Shown here: positions 21,056 through 33,222 of the stretch, in pieces
Numbering within the stretch: position 1 is the first letter of the stretch
Layout of the letters: every line of letters starts with the position of its first letter
The notes under the pieces: model-generated
Seen by the model: the letters and a program-made list of their open reading frames with translations, nothing else
Database searches by the model: none
What the model was told of the DNA's origin: nothing
Translations under genes and position numbers: made by a program
NCBI GenBank assembly: GCA_009809945.1
Contig: WTPW01000025.1
Coordinates: 124,026 to 188,025, forward strand
DNA from: Gigaspora margarita
Lineage: Eukaryota; Glomeromycota; Glomeromycetes; Diversisporales; Gigasporaceae
Reading direction: 5' to 3'
Length of the DNA stretch: 64,000 nt

Positions 21056-23510
21056 CTAATATGAGTGTCGACTAAGGTTGAGGAGCTCACGAGGACTTAC
21101 AAACAAATTTCCAACTTGAGCCGGTCAACGAGATATTTGACTCTGATTTTTCAGCATCCTGGCTCTTTTTTCTTTTCATTCTACCCTTCTTTTTTTTTTT
21201 TTATCAAATCAATTTTATTTAAAAAAATAAAACTTCAGATTATTAAAGTTAGAATTAGAATTTAGTGTTGGGGTAAGGCATAGTTTATGTCTAAATATAG
21301 TGAGGAATTTTTTTATTAGAATATAGAAGATGGTTTCATAATGTTATTAAAAATTTTTCACTTTTTATTTTTTTACTTAATTTTTCTTTTAGCCTTTTAT
21401 TTTTTAATTCTTTTCACTTTTTTCTTTCCTTTTATTTTTTACCTCTTTACTTAAATATTACTTACTGTAATCAAAAAAGTATACTATATTTTCGCCTATG
21501 AACATTATTTCGAATTTTGGCCCGAATTAAGCTTAGTTTAGGTCAAAGTTTGAAATCACATTATCAGTCAACTGATTTATCACACTATTTTAAATGTAAA
21601 TTTTTATATACATAAAATTATTGAAAAAAAAAGCTAATAAAGAAAGCTTGGCATTTCCAGATTTTATTTATTGATATTTTGAACCATTTATTGAGGCTAG
21701 TGATATGGTCCGGTAACAAAACCTTGGGCTGTGGCTAAAACTAACATAGTGTGACTAACCTGTAAATTTTGGCGAATCAAAGTTATTATAAGCCGCATAC
21801 GTATGTAGCAAATACATTATTTTTTCATTTACATTTTTCTTCCTATCTTGTCTAGCAAAATATTTTAGTATAAGTATTTTTTTCAATTCGTCCAAAGTTT
21901 ACAAACTTGCACGTTATTACAGTGATACATAATGTGTGGTTAAGCATATCGGCTGATTTCGTTAGTACCCCAAAAATTATAGGGTGCATTAGATAAACAG
22001 TCAGTCATTTGACAACAACAGTCAGTCGTTTGACGCCCTGATTAACCAATAGAATTACGCATATAGGCGGATTTATTTCCACTATTAAAAATTTGGTATT
22101 TACAGAACTAACGATATTAACTGTTAACACTTATTACGCTTAGAAATTTTATATTTACAATATTTCTGTATTTATATTCACCAAGACTTAGTTTCCTGGA
22201 TCTTATTCGGATCCTAAATTCTAATGAGTAGACCATGTAAGAACACAGGACTATTTGCAGTACACGACGACGATCTTAAAAGTATATAAGAATAGGTTTC
22301 ACTATTGTTTTCGTGTTTACACTCAACAATAGTTTCAATAACCCCCAAATAGAATTAAGTTCTACTAGTGACTTATGGTTAGGCATTCATTCAGTTGGTT
22401 TGCTTGAATCAATCGTCCGTTGGTTTTCTTGAATCAATCATTGTCCAGGTAATTTATTTACACGTTTTAAAGTACTTTTCATGAACATAACATTTCGCTA
22501 CTAAAAATACAAACTTTGATTTTATTTAATTCTTTAACTGTATCTTGTGTATAGATTAACTAACTGTCGAATAAGTAGACATAGATAGGTTTAATCAAAT
22601 ATGTGTGAATAGACCATAAATAATATTGTTTTAATATGGACTAGTTGTGTGTCTAATAAAAAGGGTGATGACAAAATATTAATAGAATTATTGTTTAAAA
22701 TATATAATGAAATAAGATTTTGCTGACAATAATTAATTTAATAAATTTTTTCGCGATATATCTGTTATTTTTTTATTTGTTTATGATACAATCCGAATTG
22801 TTCAAAAGTTATAAGTATACGAGAAGCTTTACAAGCACAATTAACATTACAAATAGGCAATATAAATTGCCGCTAATGTTATTGAATTAAATATACTTAA
22901 AATAAATTATTAATAACGAATTGGTTTTGTCACAACTGGACTGAAAAAAATTTCTTTTTACACAAGTCGTCCAATTTTTTAACCAATAATTGTAAAACAT
23001 AACTGTATAGTACTTTTTAAAAATTTGAATAATTAAAAAGATGTATTTATTATAATGTATCTCATAATTCTAAAAATGGTTTAAACCATACAAAGCATAA
23101 TAAAATAAATGTCTATAATAAATTTATTGTTTTTAATAGTAAGTAATATGAAAATAAAATTATTAAATTGTTATATACATACGGACATTTTACAAAGCCA
23201 AATCTATTTAAATACGTTCTACAAACAAAATACAAGTAAATAAACTATTATATTAGAAAATATATATAAATTAAGCATACTTTTTACAATTAACAATTAC
23301 CTTTACTTTTTTTTGATGGGTTCCAGAGATGGACGATTGGTTAGACATGATAATTCATATATAAAAATTTTGTTTATTACGATTTTAAAATGTAATAGCC
23401 AATCAGGTGATTTGTTGATCAAAAAATAAACCCTAAAAAAATGATTTACATATATGTAAAAAAAGGCCCAAAAAACAAAATCAGCCCATATGGGCTAAAT
23501 TAATTTTCAT
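21056..23510. other. Intergenic, CpG-containing to about 22.6 kb, no gene recognised
   Basis: 21060-21160 may be the 3' untranslated region of the preceding gene. Two short direct duplications occur: a CAGTCAGTCATTTGAC-type pair at about 21999-22033 and a pair at 22398-22446. A TATA-like AGTATATAAGAATAGG lies near 22280 with no recognisable gene after it. A CCCATATGGG palindrome is near 23490. Stops interrupt all frames. Confidence 0.45.
22398..22446. repeat. ~25-bp tandem pair
   Basis: Two adjacent copies beginning GTTGGTTTGCTTGAATCAAT, the second with a short change. Confidence 0.75.
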
Positions 23511-24520
23511 CAGAAGTATCATGAATTTTATTATGAGCTATTGTAAATAATCCTGTTACAAAACTTACTTTTATTCCAGTAATACATGGTATGTAAACTG
23601 GTTTGCATTCAAATTATTGTTACTTCTATTATGATTACTGTAAAGCATTTTGTTGCAGAACTTATTATCACACTTTTCTATTTATTGAATTCGATCAATT
23701 TGTGTTTTTTTTTGTAATTTCAGTGAGTCCACAGTTATAATATATGTATTACTTAAATTGGTTATTTTCAGAATCCATTTAATAAAATATAATAAAAATG
23801 TCAAAGTACGAATTTAGATGATTGCCTGCATTGTAATCGTAGGATTCATGGAGCTAGAAAATTATAAATTGATTAAATTCAACTAAATCGAAAAGAATGA
23901 TAATGCGATATACTACAGTTAAAATTATGTAAGTTTGTATTGATAATATCATAATTTCATGAAGTTACAGTAAATTATTTTTTAATAGAAAATACAGGTG
24001 ACCGCAATATGTTGTTAAGGTCGTGTAGGTTTGCTTTAAAATTTTCTTGATTTCTACTATGAGTTTTATTAAAAAAGCAAAAAAAAAACTCTGTAAAAGA
24101 ACTTACTCACTATTCTGGTAACTACAGTGTGGTTAAACTTGACTTAGTTTGCATTAGAAATGTCTTGATTTCCATGTAGTTAAGTTTGAGTTAGTGCGCA
24201 TTGGACTTTTGTATTTTCTATCGTGAATTGCTGTAAAAAATTTGGTTACAAAGCTTATTCATTATTTTGGTAATTACATTATATGGTTGAGTTAATATAC
24301 ATTGAAATTATTATATTAGATTATTGTGATTTCTACTAAGAGTTACTTTAAAAAATTCTGTTATATAATTTACTAGTTAATGTTGAGAGCAGTTAGCATT
24401 GGAATTGTCTCGATTTTTCTATAGTTAATTTAGTCAAAGAAAATTGGAATTATTGTAATTTCTATCATAAGTTACTGTTAAACATTCTGTTATTGAATAT
24501 TAAATGTATAACTTGTTGTT
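23511..24520 (+). repeat. Satellite-like repeat family S, forward array
   Basis: Degenerate units carrying, in the same order, TTGAGTTAGTTTGCATTGGA-like, TTGATTTCTA, GAGTTACTGTAAA, TCTGTTACAAAACTTA and TTTTGGTAACTAC words. About six incomplete units are visible. The same family occurs reversed at 51420-52215. It has no coding content. Confidence 0.75.
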
Positions 24521-24787
24521 TCTATAGCAATTTTATATATAAATTATTATTAATTATGTTTATAATATGGCCAATTTATTATAAGTCTGAGTTTGTAAAG
24601 ATGAGGTGTTAGAAATGATTGTTTGTTTTTTGCTAGGATTTTTACAAGGCTGTCCCCAAATTTCTGGGTTGGAAGCATCGGAACTAGATTGGAGTTTAGC
24701 TCTAGTTGTTAGCAGGTTCTGTGGCAAATTTATCAGCTGGGCATTTTTTACTTAATGAATGGATATGCTTTATTAGTAAAATTTATG

Positions 24788-25813
24788 GTGTGGCAACATA
24801 GCGAAGTTGGAAAGGTGTCACTGCCCAAGGAATTTGTAACTTAGGTACAGGGTTCGAATCCCACTGGAGACGATTTTTGAAAATTATATCTGTGTTACAG
24901 TAACTGATCTTTGTCAATAAGTTGGGCCATAATAAGGCCTGTAACTCAGGTTGCACCACCCCTCGGTGTATTCCGTTGATGTGGAAGATTCTAGATCTGT
25001 TACGCAGATTATTGGAATTGCATAATACTAAGAGAACTTGAAGATCGGAAACCCTTGGCAAGTCCCGAGCAGAGAGTAGCTGGGCTTTCGACAATAATAC
25101 AGAAAAGGAATCAGATGGTGTGTATGGGCCGGCCAGTACGCCTAAAACAAGAGGGTTGAAGAACCCTACCAACCAGGCTGCCGGAGTCGCACCAAAGAAA
25201 AAGGACATGTGTTATGGCATCATGTACCAAGGAGAGAGAGTCCATTCGGTTCTTAAAGCCGGGCTGACTGACCCTTCTGGGCCTACGGATTGGGATCAGG
25301 CAGACAACAGGTCAGGAAAGCCAGAAGAGGAATGTGTACGTAGTGACTGGGGCTTGGTGAACTCTGCAAGGGCAGAAGTAGGTAACAGTAGCGGTTTGAT
25401 AGTTAGCCCTGACTGCAAGTATATATGTAAAGCTGTAGCGTACGTTACTGAAGTGTAGGTGATACCTGAGTGGGACAGGGGCCACTCTACCAGGCCTCTC
25501 ACTGGGATAAATTAGTCCTAAGGGAGGTAGAAAAGAATCCGGATCTTGTCCAGTGATACAAGAGGGATTGGCAGATGGCAATGATCAGAGGGTTTAAATA
25601 GGCAATGACCGGTATGCGGGTTGCAGGTATAGCAGCTAGGGTAGAACCTTAGAGTGGCTACTTAAATAAGCAACCAAAAGTTGCAGGTGTGGCTAGTTGT
25701 ACTCTCGTCAATGTACTATGTCAGGTAACTGCCATGTTGGAAACCCGTGATTCTACATATCTTGAATAAAACTCTTACTCCTGAAGTGAGCACCTTAACT
25801 TGAAAAAAAAAAT
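24788..25813 (+). mobile_element. SINE-1: 1026-bp tRNA-headed retroposon with A-rich tail and 11-bp target duplication
   Basis: The element is flanked by perfect 11-bp repeats TAAAATTTATG (24777-24787 and 25814-25824) and ends in an A run. Its head contains exact matches to the tRNA-type internal promoter: A box TAGCGAAGTTGG and B box GGTTCGAATCC. The empty site survives at 39391-39583. It is richer in G, C and CpG than its surroundings, so it is probably young. Open frames on both strands (for example 112 codons at 25120-25458) have no recognisable protein and are likely chance. It is unusually long for a SINE, and the origin of its body is unknown. Confidence 0.88.
24799..24861 (+). promoter_or_regulatory. 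RNA polymerase III A and B boxes of SINE-1
   Basis: A box at 24799-24810 and B box at 24851-24861, 40 bases apart, match the eukaryotic tRNA promoter consensus. The segment does not fold into a full tRNA by eye, so it is a tRNA-derived promoter rather than a tRNA gene. Confidence 0.88.
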
Positions 25814-25913
25814 TAAAATTTATGATCTTGGGGCAAAATTGATCAATTCTGATCCAGCTGACTATGATACTGATGCCCTCTTATCTGACCTGGAATTTTA
25901 GGGACTCCTCTCC

Positions 25914-26788
25914 AGGGGTGACTGTTCTGGTTATACAAATTATGAAAATCTCCGGATAGGTGATAACCAATCAAAATCGTGGATTTTTGAAATAACAAAT
26001 TCATAAAAAAATGTAAAAACGAAGCGAAATATTAAAGACAATACATTAAAGACAATACATTAAAGTTCATAATAAATGCTCTAACTCTGGTTGCAGTAGA
26101 TAGGTATTTTTATTTATTAATTTGTTTATTAATTCATCTATTTATTAACAAAATTAACTAAGTTTTAACTACCGTTAATAAAAATTTAATAATTTTTGAT
26201 AATAAAACTCTATGTCTAGTCTAAAACATAATGCTAAATATCTTGTGCGATCTTTACAATGCAATAATTATTCTATTGATAGAGACATTTATGACCTTGG
26301 TACAGTATACAATGTATATATACAAAGCTTCTACTTTAAATAAAAAATAAAAAAAAATTATATAGTTAGTTAAGTTGCTATTATGCTTTAATTAAAAGAT
26401 TTCTAAACAAATACATATAATAATAATGAAATGCTTGATATATTATCTTTGCTGAATCATTACCTTTAACTTTTTATACTTTTTTCATTCAACGAGTTGA
26501 ATTTAGTTAATCCAGTAGTTTATATACTTTTGACAACATGTTTTTTAATAGTAACTTTGCTAGGTAATAACAGGACAAGGACGTGGAATTAACAGGAATT
26601 AAAGAAATATGTTATAGAACAGTTCAAATACTTCAAGTTTGCTTAATACACTTTGCTACATTTCATAGCAGGGTAAGTTATTCAACTTTCCTAAAAAAGT
26701 ATTGTAAAACAATATAAAAAAAATTCTTATCAATTGTGTAATGATCTACAAATTGATAGGACGGTTGCCCCTGGAGGACTTCAGGACC
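25914..26788. other. AT-rich intergenic, no gene recognised
   Basis: A short direct repeat ATTAAAGACAATAC occurs twice around 26030-26060. Nothing else is recognised. Confidence 0.5.
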
Positions 26789-26956
26789 TGAAATATACAT
26801 AGAGAGGTCAGGTTAATTATAGGGTTACTAAAAAAGGAAAGATCTGTAGAAAAAATTTTAAAAATAAGCAAAAAATTACTATAAATAGAAATGATCTGCA
26901 TAAAAAACCTCAAAAATAAGTAAACTCATACCTGACCTATCTATGTATATTTTGGG
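26789..26956. mobile_element. MITE family A, copy 2 (inverted relative to copy 1)
   Basis: Ends read AAATATACATAGAGAGGTCA and, from the right, ATACATAGATAGGTCAGG. The reverse complement matches the 4411-4576 element throughout. Weakly complementary extra sequence (GGAGGACTTC / GGACTCCC) borders it. Confidence 0.85.
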
Positions 26957-27313
26957 GTTCTAGGACTCCCCTGTATGAGTTTTTCTAATGTTCTACAGAT
27001 CCGATCTGAGGATCTGAATCTGATTCGTAATTTATAGGATCCGCGAATTCGGATCCAAAAGAAGATCTAATCTGAAGGATCCATTTGGATCTGTTCACGC
27101 TGATTGGTTTCTTATAACGAAAAATTTTTTGCCAACCCAATGTGGTTACACATAGTATCAACCAATTATATCATACCAGTCATGTAACTATATCGAATCC
27201 GGATCCAGATATTTTTTATTCAGATCTGAATCTGGACTTGGATTCGATCCGGTTTTTCAGATCGAATCCAGATCTTTAAAAAAATCTGCATAACCCGATC
27301 TGTGCAGAACACT

Positions 27314-28848
27314 AGGACCCGTAAAATTTTAGTTTTAAAAATTCAAAATTTTTTCTGATAATAACAAAAAAATTTGACAAAATTTAGTTTAAATTTAATA
27401 AATTTTAGACAAATTTTGATTTAATTTAATATAATTTTAGATAAATTTTGACTAAAATTTTGATAAATTTGGATTTAATTTAGAAAATTTCATAAGTTCA
27501 TTCTTTTGAATATATTATAAGAACAAAGCTTGTAATTTGATTTAATGCAATATAAAAATGATTAGAAATCAAATCACACTAGTCACATCTCTAGATCATG
27601 GTATCAATATTCAATATAAACTAGTCAGGTTTTTGTATAAAATTTTTATTAAAAATACAACACATATCACTAGGGATAGTCAAATCAAAGTTCTTTTAAT
27701 TTATTGTATAGGCTCACACTATAGTAGTTTGCTTAATGCGAGTGCTTAATGTGGGCAGCATAGCGGTTATTAAATCTGATTGGTCAATCATTTACATATA
27801 CTCTGCATATATCATCTGACTTAGAACGAATTGTTGGCCACGAAAACGAATTGTTAAGAGAAACTGAATATATATTCAGAAAATACACCTTTCACTTTAT
27901 ATACTGTCAAAATAATCATGAAAACGGAGGAATAATCATGAGGGTTAGCTATATAATATTTTTTAAAATTTAATCCTTATACATATATAAGAACCTCTAA
28001 ATCAAAAGAAATAGCTTTTTTTTGTAGTTAGATCTCTAGTATTCGAGTTTGTTCTCAAGATTATAGTACATGAAGATTATACTTGTTAGACAAAGCTGTA
28101 GATTTTAATATTGATGAAAGTTGAAACTGGGTTTAACTTTTGTAATCTTAAATATAATAAAGTAAAACTGAAAAACTTGTCGAAACTATTGGAAGAAAGG
28201 TTTGAGTTTCGCATACTTTTTACTTGCAGCTGTTTGCTATTCTTTTTAATTTATTTATGTATATTAATTTAATTATTATTTTTTTTATTATTTATTGTTA
28301 GCAATTTAGTTTTGATACAAAGCTTTTCATACACTCATCTAATAGATCGTTATTTAAAATTTAAGATATCAATATTTTTTTAAATTTAATCGAATTATAT
28401 GTTTGGCAATGACTATTCTCCAAAGTAGTAGATTATTGTAATTAATAAAATTTAAAAAATGTGTCTTTTATTAATTAATACTGTTATATTTTGCGAAATA
28501 TTTACTTTGGGTTCATTTTAATGGAAGCCTATTAGCCAATCAGATCTTGTAAATTCACAAAATGATCTACAAAAATTAAACAGTCGGAATGAAAGCCCGC
28601 TATGCTAATGTGGGCCAGAATTGTGAAATTCCAAAATATTACAAAATCCAAAATATTCCGCATGCGCAGTCTTATTTTACATATCACAAACTATAATGTA
28701 ATAAGGAAATTTTTAGAAAATTTTAGTTAAATTTGAAAATTTTAAATATAAATTCTCTAAAATTAAAAATTTTAGAAAATTTTAGTTGATACTTGAAATT
28801 TTAGATTTTTTGTGAAATTTTAGATCTAAAATTTTACAGGTCACAGGA
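27314..28848. mobile_element. hAT-like element with AAATTTTAG arrays, nested in the GGATCC element
   Basis: Inverted ends GGACCCGTAAAATTTTAG and, from the right, TGACCTGTAAAATTTTAG. The flanks AGAACACT (27306-27313) and GGAACACT (28849-28856) agree at 7 of 8 positions. Both ends carry dense AAATTTTAG/AAATTTTGA arrays (27320-27480 and 28700-28840). The middle is occupied by the MULE-like element at 27757-28606. No transposase was seen. Confidence 0.75.
27757..28606. mobile_element. MULE-like non-autonomous element, perfect 9-bp target duplication
   Basis: Inverted ends AGCATAGCGG and CCCGCTATGCT are flanked by perfect 9-bp repeats AATGTGGGC (27748-27756 and 28607-28615). A 9-bp duplication is characteristic of MuDR/MULE. 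A TCTGATTGG/CCAATCAGA pair lies inverted inside the ends. The 850-bp interior is AT-rich with no transposase. Confidence 0.85.
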
Positions 28849-29027
28849 GGAACACTATTTTTTGCACATGCTGATCAATTTTATATAGTGTTTGTAGTCG
28901 ATTTTTGCTTAGTCGATTTTATCGACTAAGCTGACTTAGTTAACCAATTTTTGAAAAAATCAACTTAGCCAGTTTTAACCAATCAAAATGTGGCAAAATT
29001 GCTTAGTTTTCATTAAATATACAAGTA

Positions 29028-29672
29028 CTGTATTACCGCGAAATAATGATCATGGGCATTATTTTGAAAATTGCATCCCTAAAAATAGTATACTGGGTTT
29101 CGAAATAATGCTCATGCACTTCCTAAAATAGCACGCACCATATATAGAATACTATATAATCAAATAAAAGTGTTCAACGAATGCTTCATATTTATTCTTT
29201 TTAGCTTTAATTGATTCAAGAATAACTATAATTAAATGTTCAATTATCACTACCCTTATCCTAGCAGGATAATAAATTGATTATGGCCATTCTTTTTGAT
29301 TTTAATACTGGAATATAATTTTTGATAATAAACGAATGTTTTATGCGCATCCTTTTTAAAGTTAGAACTACAATGGCCTTAGAGTGCTGTGTAATAATGC
29401 CAAAGAACAAAGGAAAATAGGGTCATAAATCTACAGGTGATGCTTTATATATGTGCAGGTTTTAAAAATAAATAATTTACTATTGCTACGTAGAAGTTCA
29501 ACAATAGGTTAATTGTTCCTATATATATATATATATATTAAGGTTTAGATTTTCAGTGCCAGTACAGGATAAAAAATTGGGTTACCTCAAAATAGCACAC
29601 ATGCGCGCACTCAAAATAGTGCGCAGGTGATCGAAACACCACACAAGTGCATATTATTTCGTGGTAATACAG
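29028..29672. mobile_element. TA-flanked element nested in the hAT transposon
   Basis: A 645-bp element with inverted ends CTGTATTACCGCGAAATAAT (from the right, CTGTATTACCACGAAATAAT) bordered by TA. Variants of AAAATAGCACGCA and CGAAATAATG recur inside both ends. No coding content. Confidence 0.88.
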
Positions 29673-30311
29673 TAATAGCATGATAGTATCATAATGCAGT
29701 AATGCACAAGTTCATATAATTCTCCTTATAAACAATAATGTAATAAAGATACACGAATAATAAACTTTTACTATATAACATGATAATATTTTGCCCTTTC
29801 ATTGCATAATGAATAACCTTAATTCACCATGCAATATTCATAATAATAATCATATTTGTAAATTTACTGCTCTCTATTAATTTATCATTTCAGGAATAAT
29901 ATTCTAGGATGCTATCAAAAATAGGAACTTTAAAAGAGTTGATCATATCTTTATTCATTAATAATATTTGGGATGTTATTTTATATTAATGCAGCACATT
30001 AACAACCAAATATTTGAGGTTGAATTTGTGCTTTATTTTCAACTGGTCATTATGATAAATCCAAGGTTAGAGCAGATATTCAAAAATTCCTATCAAAAAT
30101 TTTATTTAGACAGTTCTTCTATTCATTTGTTATATATGATAAAGATATATAATTGTATGCATTTACTTTCTTTGTTCTGATTGAATGCTACCAAGAAAAA
30201 TGAGACTTTGGGCTTTCAAGTTCAGCCTACTATAACATATATGATCAGATGTTTATAGGCCAAATCTGGTACAAAATAAATAATTAACTTGAAAACCTGA
30301 AGTTTCATAAT

Positions 30312-30432
30312 TAGAGATGCAGGCGAATTGTCCTAATGATGTTCCAATGATGTTATAACTTAAGCTGTAACTAGCTAAAACTTATATTATAACTAGTTAC
30401 GACAATCATTGGGCGATTCGCTTGCATCTCTA
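30312..30432. mobile_element. 121-bp MITE nested in the hAT transposon
   Basis: Inverted ends TAGAGATGCAGGCGAATTG and, from the right, TAGAGATGCAAGCGAATCG. A candidate 8-bp target duplication agrees at only 5 positions, so the superfamily is uncertain. It sits about 190 bp before the transposase start. Confidence 0.8.
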
Positions 30433-30624
30433 CTTGTAATCTTCATATTGAATTTAAAAAAAATAAAACAATTATAAAAAGTGCAGTGGTATAATATTAT
30501 AGTGCACTATGTAATATAAAATAAAAAGCCTTTATTTAATACCTTTAAGTTTTTGCATCACTGCAATTTAATTACAAAATTTAATAAAATTCAATTTCTC
30601 AAAAAGATCCAATAAATAATTAAG

Positions 30625-32815
30625 ATGAATAACGATCAAACACTTGACAAAGAATTTGTTGATTGGGATTGTATATATAATGCATTTGAAGAAATTTATA
30701 ATTCTGATTATAGATACGATGATTTAGATAATAATATGTTAGATAATAAAAATTCAAATAAAGATGATAATTAAACAAAGATAGCAATAACTTTACTGAA
30801 TATGATAGAGATACTGCAGTTCAATCGTTGCCTATTACCTCTTACTTTTCTCAAAGCAAAACCTCTACAAAAACAAAATTGAAAAAAGCAGTAAATCAAA
30901 AAAAATCCAGAAAAAGCTAGTATGGAAATATACTTACTGAAACAGGTTAACTAAAAAAAATATTGTATGGTCCAAATAGATAAGAATAATAATACTTCTG
31001 AATTCTGCCCAACAGTATTTATGCCCACAACATCAACAACAAGCATAGCCACTTATTACACACTAAACATTAAATTTTTAAAACTAAAAAATGGAAACCA
31101 CAACTATCTATATTAACAACTGTTCACCCAACAATTGATATAATATTTCAAAAGCTAAAGAAAATAATTTACCTCTTTCAGAAAATCAACAAAATCATAT
31201 TATATATTAGTTGGTCACCTGGCTAGTCAAAGTGATGATGCCCTTGGACTGTATAAATAGTGATTGGTTTTGAGACTTCTGTTATGAAATTAATTAATAG
31301 TTTGAGGTCCCCTGCACTAATACAATAAAAAACATTATAAAAGAATCTGTAATTTATACAAACGATATATTAAAGGAGATAATGAACCAAACAATAGTCT
31401 CTGCTTGTATAACTACTGATTTATGGACACAAAATCATGTTCCATATATTGGTATAACTGCCTATTGGCTTTCAGAAGATTTCACAATGTATCAATCTCT
31501 TATTACAATCAAGCATTTCGCCTATTCATATACGGGAGATTGAATCAAAGAATTTCTACATAGAGTCCTTGCAAAATAAAAAATATTTGATAAAATTAGT
31601 GCTATGGTAACAGATAATGCATCATTTATGAAAAAGGCAATACAACAATTAGACACTACTTACCTTGATTGTATAGCCTATACAATTTATTTTGCAGTTA
31701 CTAATAGTTTGAAAAAAGGTGAAACCTTGGTTGGACATGCAAAAGCATTAAATAATTTTTTAGTAAATTATGATAAATACAGGTAGAGACATATTCTAAC
31801 TTACTGCAAAATAATTATATAAAATTATAATTTTGTAACTCTCAATCCAGGGCACAATTTCAAAAATTCAACATGACATAATTGAAAAAAATACAAATCA
31901 GCCTTCTGTAAATATGCATGCCTATATCAAGTGACACTGCCACCAGGTGGAATCTACTTACTTTGTTCTTAAGTAGCTTTTTGACTCCAAGATTTGGTTG
32001 TAGATTGATCACATAACTAGTTAATGATCCAAACTGTACAGTTCATACTAATGGCAATAAACTAAAAAAAAGAATTTTATTAGATAAAAAGTGGAAAGGA
32101 CAGAAGAACTGTGTTAAATAATATATGAGCATTGATATTCATGGGCAGCAATTAATACCTATTACTGGGTATGATATATCCAATTATAAGGCACCTTTTT
32201 AGAAATTTAAATCAAATTGAAAATATGCTTACACATTTCTCAGTTATTAAAACACACCAAACTTTTCATATGTCCATAGCAGTTAGATAAGAAGATCCAA
32301 AAATGGTAGGATAGCTTGCTATGTTTCTTGACCCTAGTTTAAGTTATTGTCAACTGCAGCATATGCGTACAACAAGAAGTAATGCAGAACTATATAGAAA
32401 AATGGAATTTTTTTAACAAAAAAGTGGTATATCTATTAATCAAGATCCAATAATGGATATGGCTTCTTTCTTCAATAATGGTATTGAAACCACTTCCCTT
32501 TTACCTATCAACATTGAGCTTCAAACATACTATTCAACTCCAGAAATTCCCAAATATAATTCAAAGATCCACTTTATAAAAAACATAACCTTTTGAAGTA
32601 GTGAAATGAATATAAAAGTGTATTAACCCTTCTTGCAGAACAAGTATGAATCTTTTTAGGCATAACTGTGACTTTAGTACCCTCAGAGATTATTTTCTGA
32701 TGTAAGTAATACTATAACAGATAAGCATAACTATTTAAATTCTGATACAGATCATGATCTATTATTTTTAAAAAAAAATTCTAAAGTTATTAATGTATAC
32801 CCAGATTGTAAATGA
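30625..32815 (+). pseudogene. hAT-family transposase, broken by frameshifts and stops
   Basis: Starts MNNDQTLDKEFVDWDCIYNA. A cysteine/histidine-poor relic of the DNA-binding region follows near 30965. The catalytic region is recognisable: ACITTDLWTQNHVPYIGITA (about 31402-31461), then KISAMVTDNASFMKKAIQQL (about 31581-31640). Downstream are LDCIAYTIYFAVTNSLKKGE and a relic of the conserved TRWN motif near 31935. The C-terminal dimerisation block reads VTLVPSEIIF then, after a frameshift, FSDVSNTITDKHNYLNSD and HDLLFLKK (about 32667-32780). Order and motifs match hAT transposases (TTDLW, RW, VPSERLFS-type). Numerous stops and shifts exclude function. Confidence 0.88.
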
Positions 32816-33222
32816 AAAACTATTATTAATAAGTACTGCTGTGAAAAAACCTTTAAATCTTATATAAAATTTATAGGTTTTTTTCTAACAGTACCAAAAT
32901 CATAGCTGTTAAAGTATTAGATGACCAAAATTAAAAGTAACATTCTATTTTATTATAAATTGTATCAAATACGAAGAAATAAAATTAAAAGTAGATCTTG
33001 AAAGTATCAATATTTAGTATTACACAATATGCAACCAATTATCAATTTTTTTATTTGACCAATTAGAATAGTAGATCTGATTATTGCCAATCATAGTTGA
33101 CTAAGCTGATTTTTAAATATTAACTTAGTTGAGTTGTTAAATTTGGATCAACTACAAATACTAATTTTATGTGACAAAATTAGAATATTTAAAAATAAAC
33201 AAACATTTAATATAACAATATA

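Larger units (their letters stand above)
24640..25905 (+). repeat. Older dispersed repeat H, split by SINE-1
   Basis: 24640-24787 and 25825-25905 are two halves of one repeat. A paralogue without the insertion lies at 39391-39583, where the halves are joined across TAGTAAAATTT and ATCTTGG. The function and full length of repeat H are unknown. Confidence 0.85.
26986..28857. mobile_element. hAT-like element built of GGATCC/GATTCG words, interrupted near its right end
   Basis: The left end TAATGTTCTACAGATC is complementary to GATCTGTGCAGAACACTA, the right end, which is split by the insertion at 27314-28848. The body consists almost only of GGATCC, GATCTGAATC and their complements. The target duplication is eroded (TTTTTC against TTTTTTGC), so the hAT assignment is by analogy with neighbouring elements. 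Confidence 0.6.
28886..33163 (+). mobile_element. Full-length hAT transposon, 4.28 kb, inactivated
   Basis: Ends TAGTGTTTGTAGTCGA and, from the right, TAGTATTTGTAGTTGA. The flanks ATTTTATA (28878-28885) and ATTTTATG (33164-33171) agree at 7 of 8. Subterminal regions hold repeated GACTTAGT/TTAGTCGA words in both orientations. The interior contains a broken hAT transposase gene (30625-32815) and two further insertions (29028-29672 and 30312-30432). Confidence 0.9.

Noticed and set aside
24788..24870. Possible tRNA gene
   Set aside because: A and B boxes are exact, but the acceptor and T stems do not pair properly, and the segment is the head of a retroposon with target duplications.
24783..25581. 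Open frames of 68-141 codons on both strands
   Set aside because: They overlap each other inside SINE-1, cross its promoter boxes and target duplication, and show no protein motif.
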